Assembly: GCA_024516035.1 (NCBI GenBank)
Contig: CM044961.1
Coordinates: 7,991,796 to 8,055,795, forward strand
DNA: 64,000 nt
Direction: 5' to 3'
Source of the DNA: Bactericera cockerelli
Taxonomy: Eukaryota > Arthropoda > Insecta > Hemiptera > Triozidae
Under the pieces are notes generated by a model, which did no database searches, was not told the DNA's origin, and saw only the letters and a program-made list of their open reading frames with translations. Each line of letters starts with the position of its first letter. Positions within the stretch are counted from its first letter, which is position 1. Shown one piece after another: positions 12,314 to 20,910 of this stretch. Position numbers and translations under genes: made by a program.

Positions 12314-15300
12314 TCACCTCGTTTTCAACTGCATGGTCATATCACGACGGGGCTGTTACGCTCCATTCGCAGGAAACTCACGATCCTGCTACCCACACTA
12401 AACTCAACCAGCCTGGGTGTGGCCGAAATGCCATCACGATGTCTTTACCTCGCTGGACGTTGTTTAACTTCGGTGATCCTATGAGAGCCGGTGTATTCAA
12501 AGTGTCATTGACGATCGACGCTGGCCAACACTCTTTTCTTTCTGCATTTCAGTGGAGAATTCCGTGTTTCCAATGTTTGTCCGGGAGAAGTTCCAGTGGA
12601 CAGAACCAATGTATGGTGCTTTCGCAGCTTTCAAACTGGGAGTCATAGTTGTAGGTAAATTTTCAATTATAGGTATCCAAAATTCTTATATTTTTGTCAT
12701 TTATGTGTGCCAATATTGTATAATTTCAATAATAATGAAGCAGTTCTAAACTATAGCATCTCAATCCCAATACAGATGGATAAATTCCTGATTTTTTTTG
12801 AGGAAATGAGGAATTTATCCATGTGTTTGTTTTCCGTTTTGGTTTAAACGTCGCTTTCAACTGCATGGTCATATCACAACGGGGGTTTACACTTCTATTC
12901 ATTGGAAATTTAAGAACCATCACTTACTCAAATTAACCTTACCCAGCCTAAGTATGGCTGGGAAAAGTCAGCATCACCTGGGTTCGAATTTGAATGGTCA
13001 CCCATCAAAGTCCTAGCCTCGCTGGACGTTGCTTAACTCCAGTGACTGAATACGTGCCATCGACGGCAACGTTGGCTACTAAGGGGGTTTAATACAATTA
13101 TCAATCCTTCGACCACGATGGAAACATACGGAAAGTTAAGTAAAGTTGTGCTCTGGTATTCAAGTGGTTATCAAACTAGTCTGGTAATCCAAGTAGCGTA
13201 GGGGTCCGTTGGTTCGAATCCCACCCAGTGTATGATTTTTTTTATATTAATTTGAGTTTGTGACCACATAATAATAAGACTCTGAGGGTTAGGTGGTAGA
13301 ATGTTGGGCATGAACTTCGCCTGGTGGTTAACTTCCACTAAAGAGTGTTGTTATTATTATTGCGGTATGTACTAAAGATTGTATCATGAAGGGAACAAGC
13401 TTCTGAACATAGGGTGTTCAGTATTGGACAAACCCTCCCAACTAAGCCCAGACGGGCCGTCAAAGGCACAGGACTGGGAAATAGGATGAGAGATTTTCTT
13501 TCTGGTCACAATAGATCTTATACTAGGTCGCAGTGTTAATTGTTTGGTGTTTCATCAGTAACCCTGCAACCAGGTCACATAATAATAATAGAGGTATGTA
13601 TTTATCCTATATAATATATAAGACCTCTTTGACTGCTGGAGTAAAGGGACTTTTCAGTCTTACCTCGGCAGTATAAACAAGGTATATTCTATTCTATTCT
13701 ATATTCCCTGCGGGTGGACTCTCCACAACTGATGGCACTGTTTCATCCATTTCAGGCATCGCCTTCTCCATCGGTTTCCTGGGCCGCGTCCTAAAGGTGC
13801 CAGACGCTACCATCGGTAGCATAGCCAGCTGTTTCGACACTGTCGCATGCTTCGGCTACATCCTGGTGACGCAGTCCTGGCAGATGTTTGTCGGTGGGTA
13901 ATATTTTTTTTAAATTCCGTCCGGCCCTACCCAAGCTGGGTGAGGTTTATGTGGGTAGCTGGTACGATTCCCAGCGAATGGAAGGTAATTACGGCCCTAC
14001 CCAAGATGGGTGAGGTTAATGTGGGTAGCTCGTACGATTCCCAGTGAATGGAGGGTAATACCCCGCCCTAATTAGGACGTTAAATTCAGCTCCATCGATC
14101 TAATCGTATAGAGCCAGGAGGTCTCTTTACTCTGGGGTCTTTTATTAATTATTATTGACGTGTTTTTTTTTTGGCAGTGATAGTGTCTGGCTGGGGGACT
14201 ATAAACAGGGACTAGACCAGCAGTCTAGCTGGGGGACTATAAACAGGGAGTAGACCAGCATTGCTTTGGTTCTGGAGGGCTTGTCAATTATTAGCCTTCT
14301 TCTAAAGACAGTGGTAGAAGTGCTGAATCATTCCTCCAATGTCTGGCTACCATCGTTCACGATGACGCCACCCTATGATGATGATGAGTGATAGAAATTA
14401 TACTAGATTATTCCATTCTTTGGCTGTACTGGGTACCCACCCTATGATGAGGATGATGATTTTACCCTATTATTGGTAGATATTAGCTTTCATCAATATG
14501 GTTTATTGAAGAGTATTTTCTAAAATAAACCAAAAAATATTCCTCTCTTCTGAATATTAATAATTTTCTTTTGTTTAAAACAAGTTTTTTGAAAATATAC
14601 ACTGTATTTACCACCAATTAATGAGACTTTGTTTTGACTGTGAGAGAAAAGGGACTAAAGACTGTGTCTTTATTCTCATTCTTGCAGGATAAAAAGAGTA
14701 TTGCATTGTATTTATTTGTGGATCCAACTGTAAGTGTTGGGTGGAAGAGATTGCTATAGACAATAACCCTACCCTTCGTTAGGACCTCATGATGGTTGAT
14801 TGCACATAGAAATATGTGGTTCAGGACGAGCTAACTTTGAAATAAAGTTGGCTGGAGACCATCACTCACCCCTCCAGCTGTAGCCAAGCTGGCTACAACA
14901 ACAACAACAACAACATCTGTGTAGGTATAGTCTATGTAGTTTCTCTTTTCCTGGTTTATATTGTTCCCAATTTTGTATTTTAAATTGTACTTATATCATG
15001 TTATTTTAAATATACTTTATAAGTACAACTCTCCTTATCATGGGAATTTGCCATACAGCCAACAAATTGTACTTCTTAAGAATTTGAAATTATGTCTCTC
15101 CTCCCCAGTTCCATTGTGTGACATATTCCACGGGTCAGCTCAGATAGCGGTGACAGCGGTTCTCAGTAAGCAGATGGATGAGCATGAGAGAGGTGAGAAA
15201 ACCTGAGTTTGGTGACCTCCGTGGACCAGTGGATAAGAGCATTGGTGTCTCAACCGGAGGTTGCGGGTTCGAATCCCGGCCGGAGCGGAAAATTCAAGTT

Positions 15301-17248
15301 TTTCCGTTTCCAGAATGGCATGGATGTAAAGATAAAGTGCCCTGAAGTAATACGAAAGTGGTTCCGGGGCACAACTGTACCTTTTTTTTTAATTATTATT
15401 ATTATTATATAATTCTTTATTAGATACAAAAGGACATTATGTACATATAAATAATAATTTTAACAGTGAAAAATCAAAAAAACAATATATACAATAAAAA
15501 TGAAAAAGAATAGAAAATATTTAATGTATTTTTCATTTTTTTTTCTCTCTATAGTACCTATTTATCTCTTAGATCTCTTCCTAATACTTTGCCTTTCCAT
15601 CTGCTCTTTGGTTTCCCTCTCTTTGTTTGACTGTTTAGTTCTACCTAATTGGGTGCTTAATTATTGAACAATATTGTCCTATTTGTGCGGCCTGACTGAA
15701 ATAATGAGTCCCAATATGCCAGCAGTAAGCCCAAAACGTATTTTCTTGTGGTAAAAATTCCAAATGCGGGCTTGTTATGTCTCGTCTGGGTTTCGAACCT
15801 CGGATCTATAGATCGATCCAAAAACGATTACGACTCTCATAATATCCAAATCTCCCTTTCAACCGTCACACTCTGATTGGTTAATTTGAACACAATAACC
15901 AATCAGAGTGCGTTGTGTGACGGTTGCAACGGAGGTTCGGGAATCTGGAGAATTGTTTGAGGGAATTTTTGACAGTGGAGAGTGTTTCTGGAATGGACTA
16001 CTAGTTTACCACTTTACCAGGCTTTATTATTTTTTTTTTATTTTTTAATATTCATTTATTTATTAAAATTTGTATTTTTTTTTTTTATTTTTTTATTACA
16101 GATAATATATTTCTGCCATTTGCAATCCAGAGGGCAAAGTACTCAGAATACTTGAGCAATTTCCTCTCTGGGTTACAAGTGACATTTTTTTGTAATTTAT
16201 TTATTTATTTACAAGACAATAATAAGACAATGTACATTTTATCTGGTACCTATCCCTTGAGATTCAACCTAGCAGTTGAATTAAGAGATTGGGTGGAAGA
16301 GATTGCCAAAGGCAATAACCCCACCCTTCAGGTAGGACATTAACTTCATTCTTTTTTTTCCTGTATCTTTGCTTAATCTTTTTGTTTTTCTTTATAATTT
16401 CATTCTCTTTTACTATATGTATATATTTTTGTTCTCATACCTAATAAAGTTTACTATCAAACACCTCGGCCGAGTTGTGAGAACGCCAATACAAAGAAAG
16501 AGGCAGCCCGGCAGAGTGTAAGGTAATAATAATAATTAAGGCTTTCTTATCCCCAGGCAAGCTGTTCGCTCTCAAGTACACCGTGGACTGTCTGGTCCCT
16601 GTGGTTCTCTACCCACTCTACAATACAGTCTACAGGGAGACCCTCACCTACTTCCCAGGGGCTTTCTTCCTCATCAGTGCCGCCTGCTCGTTCCCCGGCA
16701 TATTCTCTTTCTCGTGAGTTTACTACACGTCACTAGCATAGATTTAGTAGGTAACGAACACTTTCTGCTTAGGAATTTTCTTCATAAGCCATTAAACCCT
16801 TGCGAAAGTGCAAGCCAGGCCTTGTAGAGGTTGGCTACTCAGTTCTCTGTTTATAGTCCTCTAGCAAGACACTGGTCTTCTTTCTGGTTAGCTGCAAGCT
16901 AGCCTGGCTTGTAAGGGTTGGCTTATAGTCAGTTCTCTGTTTATAGTTCTCCAGCGAGACACTGGTCTTCTCCCTGTTTAACTGCAAGCTAGCCTGGCTT
17001 GTAAGGGTTGGCTTAATATAGTCAGTTCTCTGTTTAACGTCCCCCAGCCAGGCATCCAAATTGCAGAGTCAAATTGCAGAGTGTTGTGATTTCGGGATTA
17101 ACCTTTGTGCCAATGATTCATTCGTTTTTTTTATGAACATTTATCTAAAAGAGGTCTACTGGTGAGTTTTAGTTGATACTCTTCTGTTTCCAGGTATGTG
17201 AATTATCTACAAAGGGACAGGACGTACCCAGTAACAACCCATCTGTAA
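8654..17248 (+). CDS. SLC46 / proton-coupled folate transporter-like (SLC46-A)
   Basis: Membrane transporter of the major facilitator superfamily, SLC46 branch, predicted in the plasma or endolysosomal membrane; substrate not predictable. Coding exons: 8654-8885, 10039-10224, 10995-11957, 12553-12654, 13756-13893, 15109-15192, 16557-16713, 17194-17248. All introns are GT-AG and frames join cleanly to 638 residues and a TAA. About twelve membrane segments are visible: TM1 at residues 5-25, TM2 at 58-78, TM5 and TM6 in exon 3, TM7-TM12 in exons 3-8. The MFS TM2-TM3 motif appears as GYYSDLYKRRKP. A charged loop of about 225 residues (212-437) separates TM6 and TM7, far longer than in vertebrate SLC46. 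The first ATG directly follows AAATTTCCCAAG, which could be a splice acceptor, so an upstream exon is possible. Paralogue: SLC46-B. Confidence 0.9.
8996..9060 (+). mobile_element. Retroelement 3' end with CTGTC/GACAG hairpin (intron 1)
   Basis: GGGACTACCTGTCTTGCGCTGACAG is followed by TCTAAATAAAGCACTACTTA. The same block occurs at 32348-32405 and 42458-42505. The CTGTC-ttgcgct-GACAG stem-loop and following TACTTA-rich tail suggest a LINE 3' terminus. Confidence 0.55.
9073..9297 (-). mobile_element. tRNA-derived SINE (family 1), reverse, in SLC46-A intron 1
   Basis: Plus strand begins (AAT)n then TAGTGGAAGGTAACCACC and ends ACCAGTTGACTACCAG, the reverse of the family-1 head. Confidence 0.8.
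10177..10330 (+). repeat. Tandem duplication of SLC46-A exon 2 3' end and donor
   Basis: The sequence TCAATGGTGTCATGTGCCTG...GTACACAGGTGAGTATTAC (10177-10234) recurs at 10272-10330 with few changes, a period of about 96 bp. The first copy holds the coding end of exon 2 and its GTGAGT donor at 10225. The second copy keeps the exon-like sequence and a GTCAGT donor at 10321. Using the second donor would put the second copy in a different frame, and the paralogue supports use of the first. Confidence 0.9.
12017..12160. mobile_element. GC-rich MITE with about 25-bp terminal inverted repeats (SLC46-A intron 3)
   Basis: Left end GCTAGCAGTACACTCTCGCC (to 12041) matches the complement of the right end, which finishes GAGAGTGTACTGCGAGC. 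The interior is rich in GGCGAG/CTCGCC and much more GC-rich than its surroundings. TTA lies just outside on the left, and ATTA on the right, compatible with a 3-bp TTA target duplication of the PIF/Harbinger kind. Confidence 0.75.
12280..12525 (-). mobile_element. 5S-rRNA-derived SINE, reverse, just upstream of SLC46-A exon 4
   Basis: Plus strand starts with a T-run and a G-run, then the reverse family body (TGCATGGTCATATCACGACG, CTGGACGTTGTTTAACTTCG) and ends CGACGCTGGCC. The exon 4 acceptor lies 27 bp further on. A second reverse copy lies at 12839-13077 in intron 4. Confidence 0.8.
12839..13077 (-). mobile_element. 5S-rRNA-derived SINE, reverse (SLC46-A intron 4)
   Basis: Reverse complement of the family: TTTAAACGTCGCTTTCAACT, GAATGGTCACCCATC, CTAGCCTCGCTGGACGTTGC and a GCCATCGACGGCAACGTTGGC end. 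It retains the 5S-like GGGTGACCATTC block. Confidence 0.8.
13155..13361 (+). mobile_element. tRNA-derived SINE (family 1) in SLC46-A intron 4
   Basis: The head GGTATTCAAGTGGTTATC...GTTGGTTCGAATCCCACC and the standard body end in a (TTA)n tail. The head differs from other copies at the A-box side. Confidence 0.85.
14738..14915 (+). mobile_element. Retroelement 3' ends: ATTGC block and GTAGCCA hairpin with (CAA)n tail
   Basis: At 14738-14785 lies a GGAAGAGATTGCTATAGACAA version of the hairpin block. At 14788-14915 a second family has GGTTGATTGCACATAGAAAT, AAAGTTGGCTGGAGACCATC and the stem-loop GTAGCCA-agc-TGGCTAC, then (CAA)n. The second family recurs at about 23630-23750 (+) and, reversed, at about 63598-63660. 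Confidence 0.65.
15218..15390 (+). mobile_element. tRNA-derived SINE (family 4) after SLC46-A exon 6
   Basis: CTCCGTGGACCAGTGGATAA...GGTTGCGGGTTCGAATCCC is a tRNA-like head, followed by CGGAGCGGAAAATTC and a T-rich end. It begins about 25 bp after the exon 6 donor. Reverse relatives lie at about 17945-18045 and 43215-43325. Confidence 0.7.
15825..16003. mobile_element. Foldback MITE, second copy (SLC46-A intron 6)
   Basis: The left arm has CTCCCTTTCAACCGTCACAC and CTGATTGGTTAATTTGAAC. The right arm has AACCAATCAGAGTGCGTTGT and ends GAGTGTTTCTGGAATGGACT. The arms are less symmetric than in the copy at 4792-4968. Confidence 0.7.
16282..16455 (+). mobile_element. Retroelement 3' end with ATTGCC hairpin (SLC46-A intron 6)
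   Basis: GGGTGGAAGAGATTGCCAAA...GGCAATAACCCC, GGTAGGACATTAACTTC, a T-rich stretch and CCTAATAAAG. An open frame reading WVEEIAKGNNPTLQVGH crosses the hairpin and may be the C-terminus of the parent element's protein. Confidence 0.6.
16800..17055. repeat. Three-copy tandem repeat, 90-93-bp unit (SLC46-A intron 7)
   Basis: Units start CAGTTCTCTGTTTATAG near 16840, 16930 and 17023 and include CGAGACACTGGTCTTCT and CTGCAAGCTAGCCTGGCTTG. A diverged single unit lies at 63715-63810, so the unit belongs to an interspersed family that was amplified here. Confidence 0.75.
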
Positions 17249-17335
17249 CAGGGGAGGCACTAGTGATGGTCCAGTATAGATCCCGATCCTAGCCACTGGA
17301 GGAGGGAGAAGACCCACAATAACAGAGAAGAATAA

Positions 17336-17767
17336 TTATAATACTCTTTTAGTGGAAGGTGAACCACTAGGCGAGGTTGATGCTCAAAGCATTTTCTACT
17401 ACCTAACCCTCAGAGACCTCAGAGTTTTAATATTTTTATTATTATTTTTACAAAATAATTCATGTTTTATTTTTTTAAATATAAAATACTTCTCCCAGGG
17501 ACCGTCCTTCTGGAAGGGAACTGAGGATGCAAGAAGAATTTCCTCTTTGAATAGCTCGACCAATTTTTTGGTAAAGAAAATGATTGGAACGGGGATCACC
17601 CGTAATTCCAATCAATTTCTTTCCCAAATGGTCTAACCATTTTTTAGATTATGTGGTCATATACTCAAAAAAATGAGGAATAATCCATGCATTGGGTAGA
17701 ATTCGAACCAACGGATCTCTACGCTACCTGCATTACCAGTCTAGTGCCTTAACCGTTTGACTACCGG
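17336..17767 (-). mobile_element. tRNA-derived SINE (family 1), reverse, interrupted
   Basis: The left part (17336-17420) and right part (17652-17767) are the two ends of a reverse family-1 SINE. About 230 bp between them are not SINE. The insert has a readable stretch FSQGPSFWKGTEDARRISSL that I could not place. Confidence 0.7.
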
Positions 17768-17769
17768 GA

Positions 17770-18880
17770 ATGTCGCTACAACAACAACAACATAGTCCAT
17801 TAGGTATCCTTGTGTCTCCTGGGGAAGACCTCACCCAATGTGACTTTTAAAGGACGATCCCTGGAATTTTGTTCACGGTCCAGAATTACGATTTGAAGAC
17901 TTTTTAGTCGAAAAGTGACACAACACTTCCCATTTATTATTATTTAAGGAAAATCTCGGTCAGAATTTTCCGCTCCGGCAGGGATTCGAACCCGCAAATT
18001 CCGGGTCAGCAACCAACGCGCTTAACCACCGCGCTACGGAGGTTGGCAAAAAAAAAACGGAGAGGACTATAGACACAAAACTGTGCGGGATCTATTTTTT
18101 ATTTATTTTTCTTGCCATCAGGGAACACTAGATAACAATGAATTAATCTATGTTTTTGAAAATACCATCGGTATTGCAACAACTAACAAAATTTAGTATT
18201 GCAATAGCTTAAAAAAAAGTTATTTTGAACGTGAAATAAGTTCACGATATAAAATTAAGGTATAAATTTATATCTACTATCTTTTGCATTTTGAATTTTA
18301 TCTTCTCTTCCTCCTAAGAATCATTGCTATCCACTTCTGATATCCCGCTAATTGTCATAATAATAGATTTGTATAAAAAAAACTGTTGTAAATACATAGA
18401 TATAAGTATAAGGATATACATAGATATAAGTAGGTAGGTACATATATTTTCATATATGTTTTATTATTTTTAAAAATAGTTGTTTGGCTGTGTTAAACAC
18501 AAGGATGGTGTCACAATGACTCACATTCACTATACTAAAAAAAATTGCAACACCGCAGGGACTCGAACCACCGACCTCCAGTTTACAAGTCCGCTCATCG
18601 TGCTGCAGAGGTCGGTTTTTACATTAAATATTATTCAACTTTATTTTTACCTACGTTTACGTGTATTGTGATAATCCTATAGAAATAAGTTACCAATGTT
18701 ATTCATTCTGTACAAATTACCTTTATTTATTCCACATTTTTGTTAAATTATATAATCAAATGTCTTCGTTGAATAGAACTAAACCTACGGGTATTAATAA
18801 AATAAAGTAAATAGGTACCTACTAAACAACCTTTCTTTGTTTTATTTTGTACAATATTTGTTTGAGAACGGACACAAGTA
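17770..18880. other. Intergenic SINE remnants between the SLC46 genes
   Basis: Reverse tRNA-derived SINE at about 17945-18045 (CCGGCAGGGATTCGAACCCG in reverse orientation) preceded by a block also seen near 38760-38830. A tRNA-like reverse fragment lies at about 18555-18620 (CGAACCACCGACCTCCAG). The rest is AT-rich with no gene. Confidence 0.5.
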
Positions 18881-20110
18881 AGAGACCCACTTTCTGGTGT
18901 TATACAGGGTACATCTAAAGTCCGTGACCAAAATTCTAGGATTGATAGACTCGTCAATAGCAATCAAAAATAGTCTGCATTGATTTTACCGGAAATACTT
19001 CATGTTTTTCGTTAAAAATAAAATTCACGAAGAAATTCTGTCAAAAAGTTCTGCCTCCTTTTCGATTTTTGAAAATCGCTCTGGAAACACGCACAGATCA
19101 ATTTTTTTATATATCTTGAAATGTTGAAATCTTAAGGAAAATTTCATGATCTTTGGAACCGTGCAAATTTTGTTTAACTTTGATAATAAGCAGAAAAAAG
19201 ATGTATTGAATTTTATACCGAAGGGTCATTAAAACACAAAATATTGACATTTTAGAAATGAAATATTTCCGACAAAATCACTATAAGTCACGTAATTTAG
19301 ATTCACTTTCTATAGATAATACAGGATTAAAAAAGAAGAAGAAAAAACATACTTCTTATATGAATAAAAACATCTATTATATATGTACTTATATTATTAT
19401 ATTACTTCCAATATCTATAAATATCCCTGAGGTAATGGCACACGGCAGTCCCAGGGTAACACGAAATAAAAAACACGATCTAAAAGAGGATCAAGTTAGA
19501 CGATAAAAACCTTTTCGGCGGCTCACGCAAATTTTCTTCTTTTATTTAAAATAAGGAATTAAGATAATCAAGGTAGACGCTAAAAAACATTTTCGCCGGC
19601 TTACGCATTTTCTCAAATTCCTCTTCTATTTAAAAAAAAAGGAAAGTAAAAAATATCTATGAATATAGGTACTCAGAAGTAGGGTAGAGTGGGGCAAGAC
19701 GGGACAGCACCTGGTTCCACTCTCCCCAGTCTCCCCTAACATAAAACTATTAGGGTCAAATGTTAAATAAGGATTACATCAAAGATAAGGAAAGACCCTG
19801 ACCCTTAAGTCGGACTTTCCACCAATCTCATAGAAAGAACACGCGGGACGGAATCTGGTTTCGTTTATATCTTGGATAAGAAACAGTTTCCCATCTTTCA
19901 CTTTGCCTTTTCCCAACTTCATATATACTAAACTTGGGGTTGGCATTGCTTAACCTCTTCCTGATGGTTGAGGTCGGTTGATATTTTCTTAATATCTTCG
20001 TTAAAATCGATGTTATAGTATGGTCCTTAATGTTGTAAAAAATGTTTCAGCTCAATTTTGAAAAAACCGACCGAAAACAATACTTTCTATACCTTATAGG
20101 TAATAGAAAG
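18881..20110. other. Intergenic, no gene seen
   Basis: A short motif ACAGGGTACATCTAAAGTCC...GTGACCAAAATTCTAG at 18903-18940 recurs inside the 83-bp repeats at 27488-27733 and is probably a transposon end. A two-copy duplication lies at 19490-19640. A near-palindrome around TACCTTATAGGTAATAGAAAG at 20080-20115 recurs at 25745 and 41845. Confidence 0.5.
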
Positions 20111-20119
20111 TAAAATAAG

Positions 20120-20262
20120 TTATCATATTTGTGCTAATCACTTTCGTGATATCACAACTACTCAAACTCGCTTTACTAAATCTACGCTGAAACTGGGACT
20201 TGAACCACCGACCTCCAGGTTACAAGTCCGCCGCCTTGTCGATCAAGCCACTGAGGTCGGTT
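20120..20262 (-). mobile_element. tRNA-derived SINE (family 5), reverse
   Basis: The reverse strand reads GACCTCAGTGGCTTGATCGA...CGGACTTGTAACCTGGAGGT...GGTGGTTCAAGTCCCAG, a threonine-tRNA-like (TGT) head, then CGAGTTTGAGTAGTTGTGAT. Forward copies lie at 34323-34470, 36600-36745 and 53975-54100. Confidence 0.75.
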
Positions 20263-20355
20263 AGATATGTATGTATTAGTAAAGAAAGCCAGGGAGGTGT
20301 TAACTGGATTTGACCCGAGTGTCCCGAACTGTGTCAGTCCTTGTCCAGTTAGTCT

Positions 20356-20577
20356 CACCACTTGACAATATGTACTTGACCACTTGACAATATGTACTTG
20401 ACCACTTGACAATATGAACTTGACCACTTGACAATATGTACTTGACCACTTGACAATATGTACTTGACCACTTGACAATATGTACCTACTTGACCACTTG
20501 ACAATATGTACCTACTTGACCACTTGACAATATGTACTTGAACACTTGACAATATGTACCTAATTGACCACTTGAAA
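20356..20577. repeat. Minisatellite, 22-26-bp unit
   Basis: About ten units of ACCACTTGACAATATGTACT TG with 4-bp insertions (CTAC) in some. A stray unit lies at 20872-20890, after the SINE at 20578-20871, so the SINE inserted into the array. Open frames through it on the minus strand are repeat artefacts. Confidence 0.9.
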
Positions 20578-20871
20578 GTAGTCACTGTGGCAGAGCGAGT
20601 TAGCGCGCTAGGCATTGCACACATGGTGACCTGGGTTCGATTCCCAGCGGGGGAGGATTTTTTCTGCTCTGTACTTGGATGTTCGGGGTCCACTCATACC
20701 TCGTGAGGAAAAATGAGTAGCTGCTTTAATGTGAAGCAGCGACCAGTGGCAGAATCTTAGGCAAAAAATTAAACAAGATATTGTAAATTAAAGTGGTAAA
20801 GTCCTATGATTCTGCGCTACCCACTAAAATTGTGACATAATAACACAAAGAAAAAGCATTATTATTATTAT
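20578..20871 (+). mobile_element. tRNA-derived SINE (family 2)
   Basis: The head CACTGTGGCAGAGCGAGTTAGCGCGC...GACCTGGGTTCGATTCCC has A and B boxes. The body includes TTTTTTCTGCTCTGTACTTG, CATACCTCGTGAGGAAAAAT, GAAGCAGCGACCAGTGGCAG and an (ATT)n tail. Other copies: 29649-29930 (-) and 54291-54560 (+). Confidence 0.85.
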
Positions 20872-20910
20872 TGACCACTTGACAGTATATAAACAAAGAT
20901 AAGGTCCTTC

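Noticed and set aside
16101..16187. Extra SLC46-A exon after TTTTTATTACAG (reading DNIFLPFAIQRAKYSEYL)
   Set aside because: Exons 6 and 7 already join in frame and match the paralogue and family without it; there is no good donor at its end.
20182..20693. Minus-strand open frames of 98 and 112 codons (QVHIVKWSSTYC repeats)
   Set aside because: Pure translation of the 22-26-bp minisatellite and neighbouring SINE.
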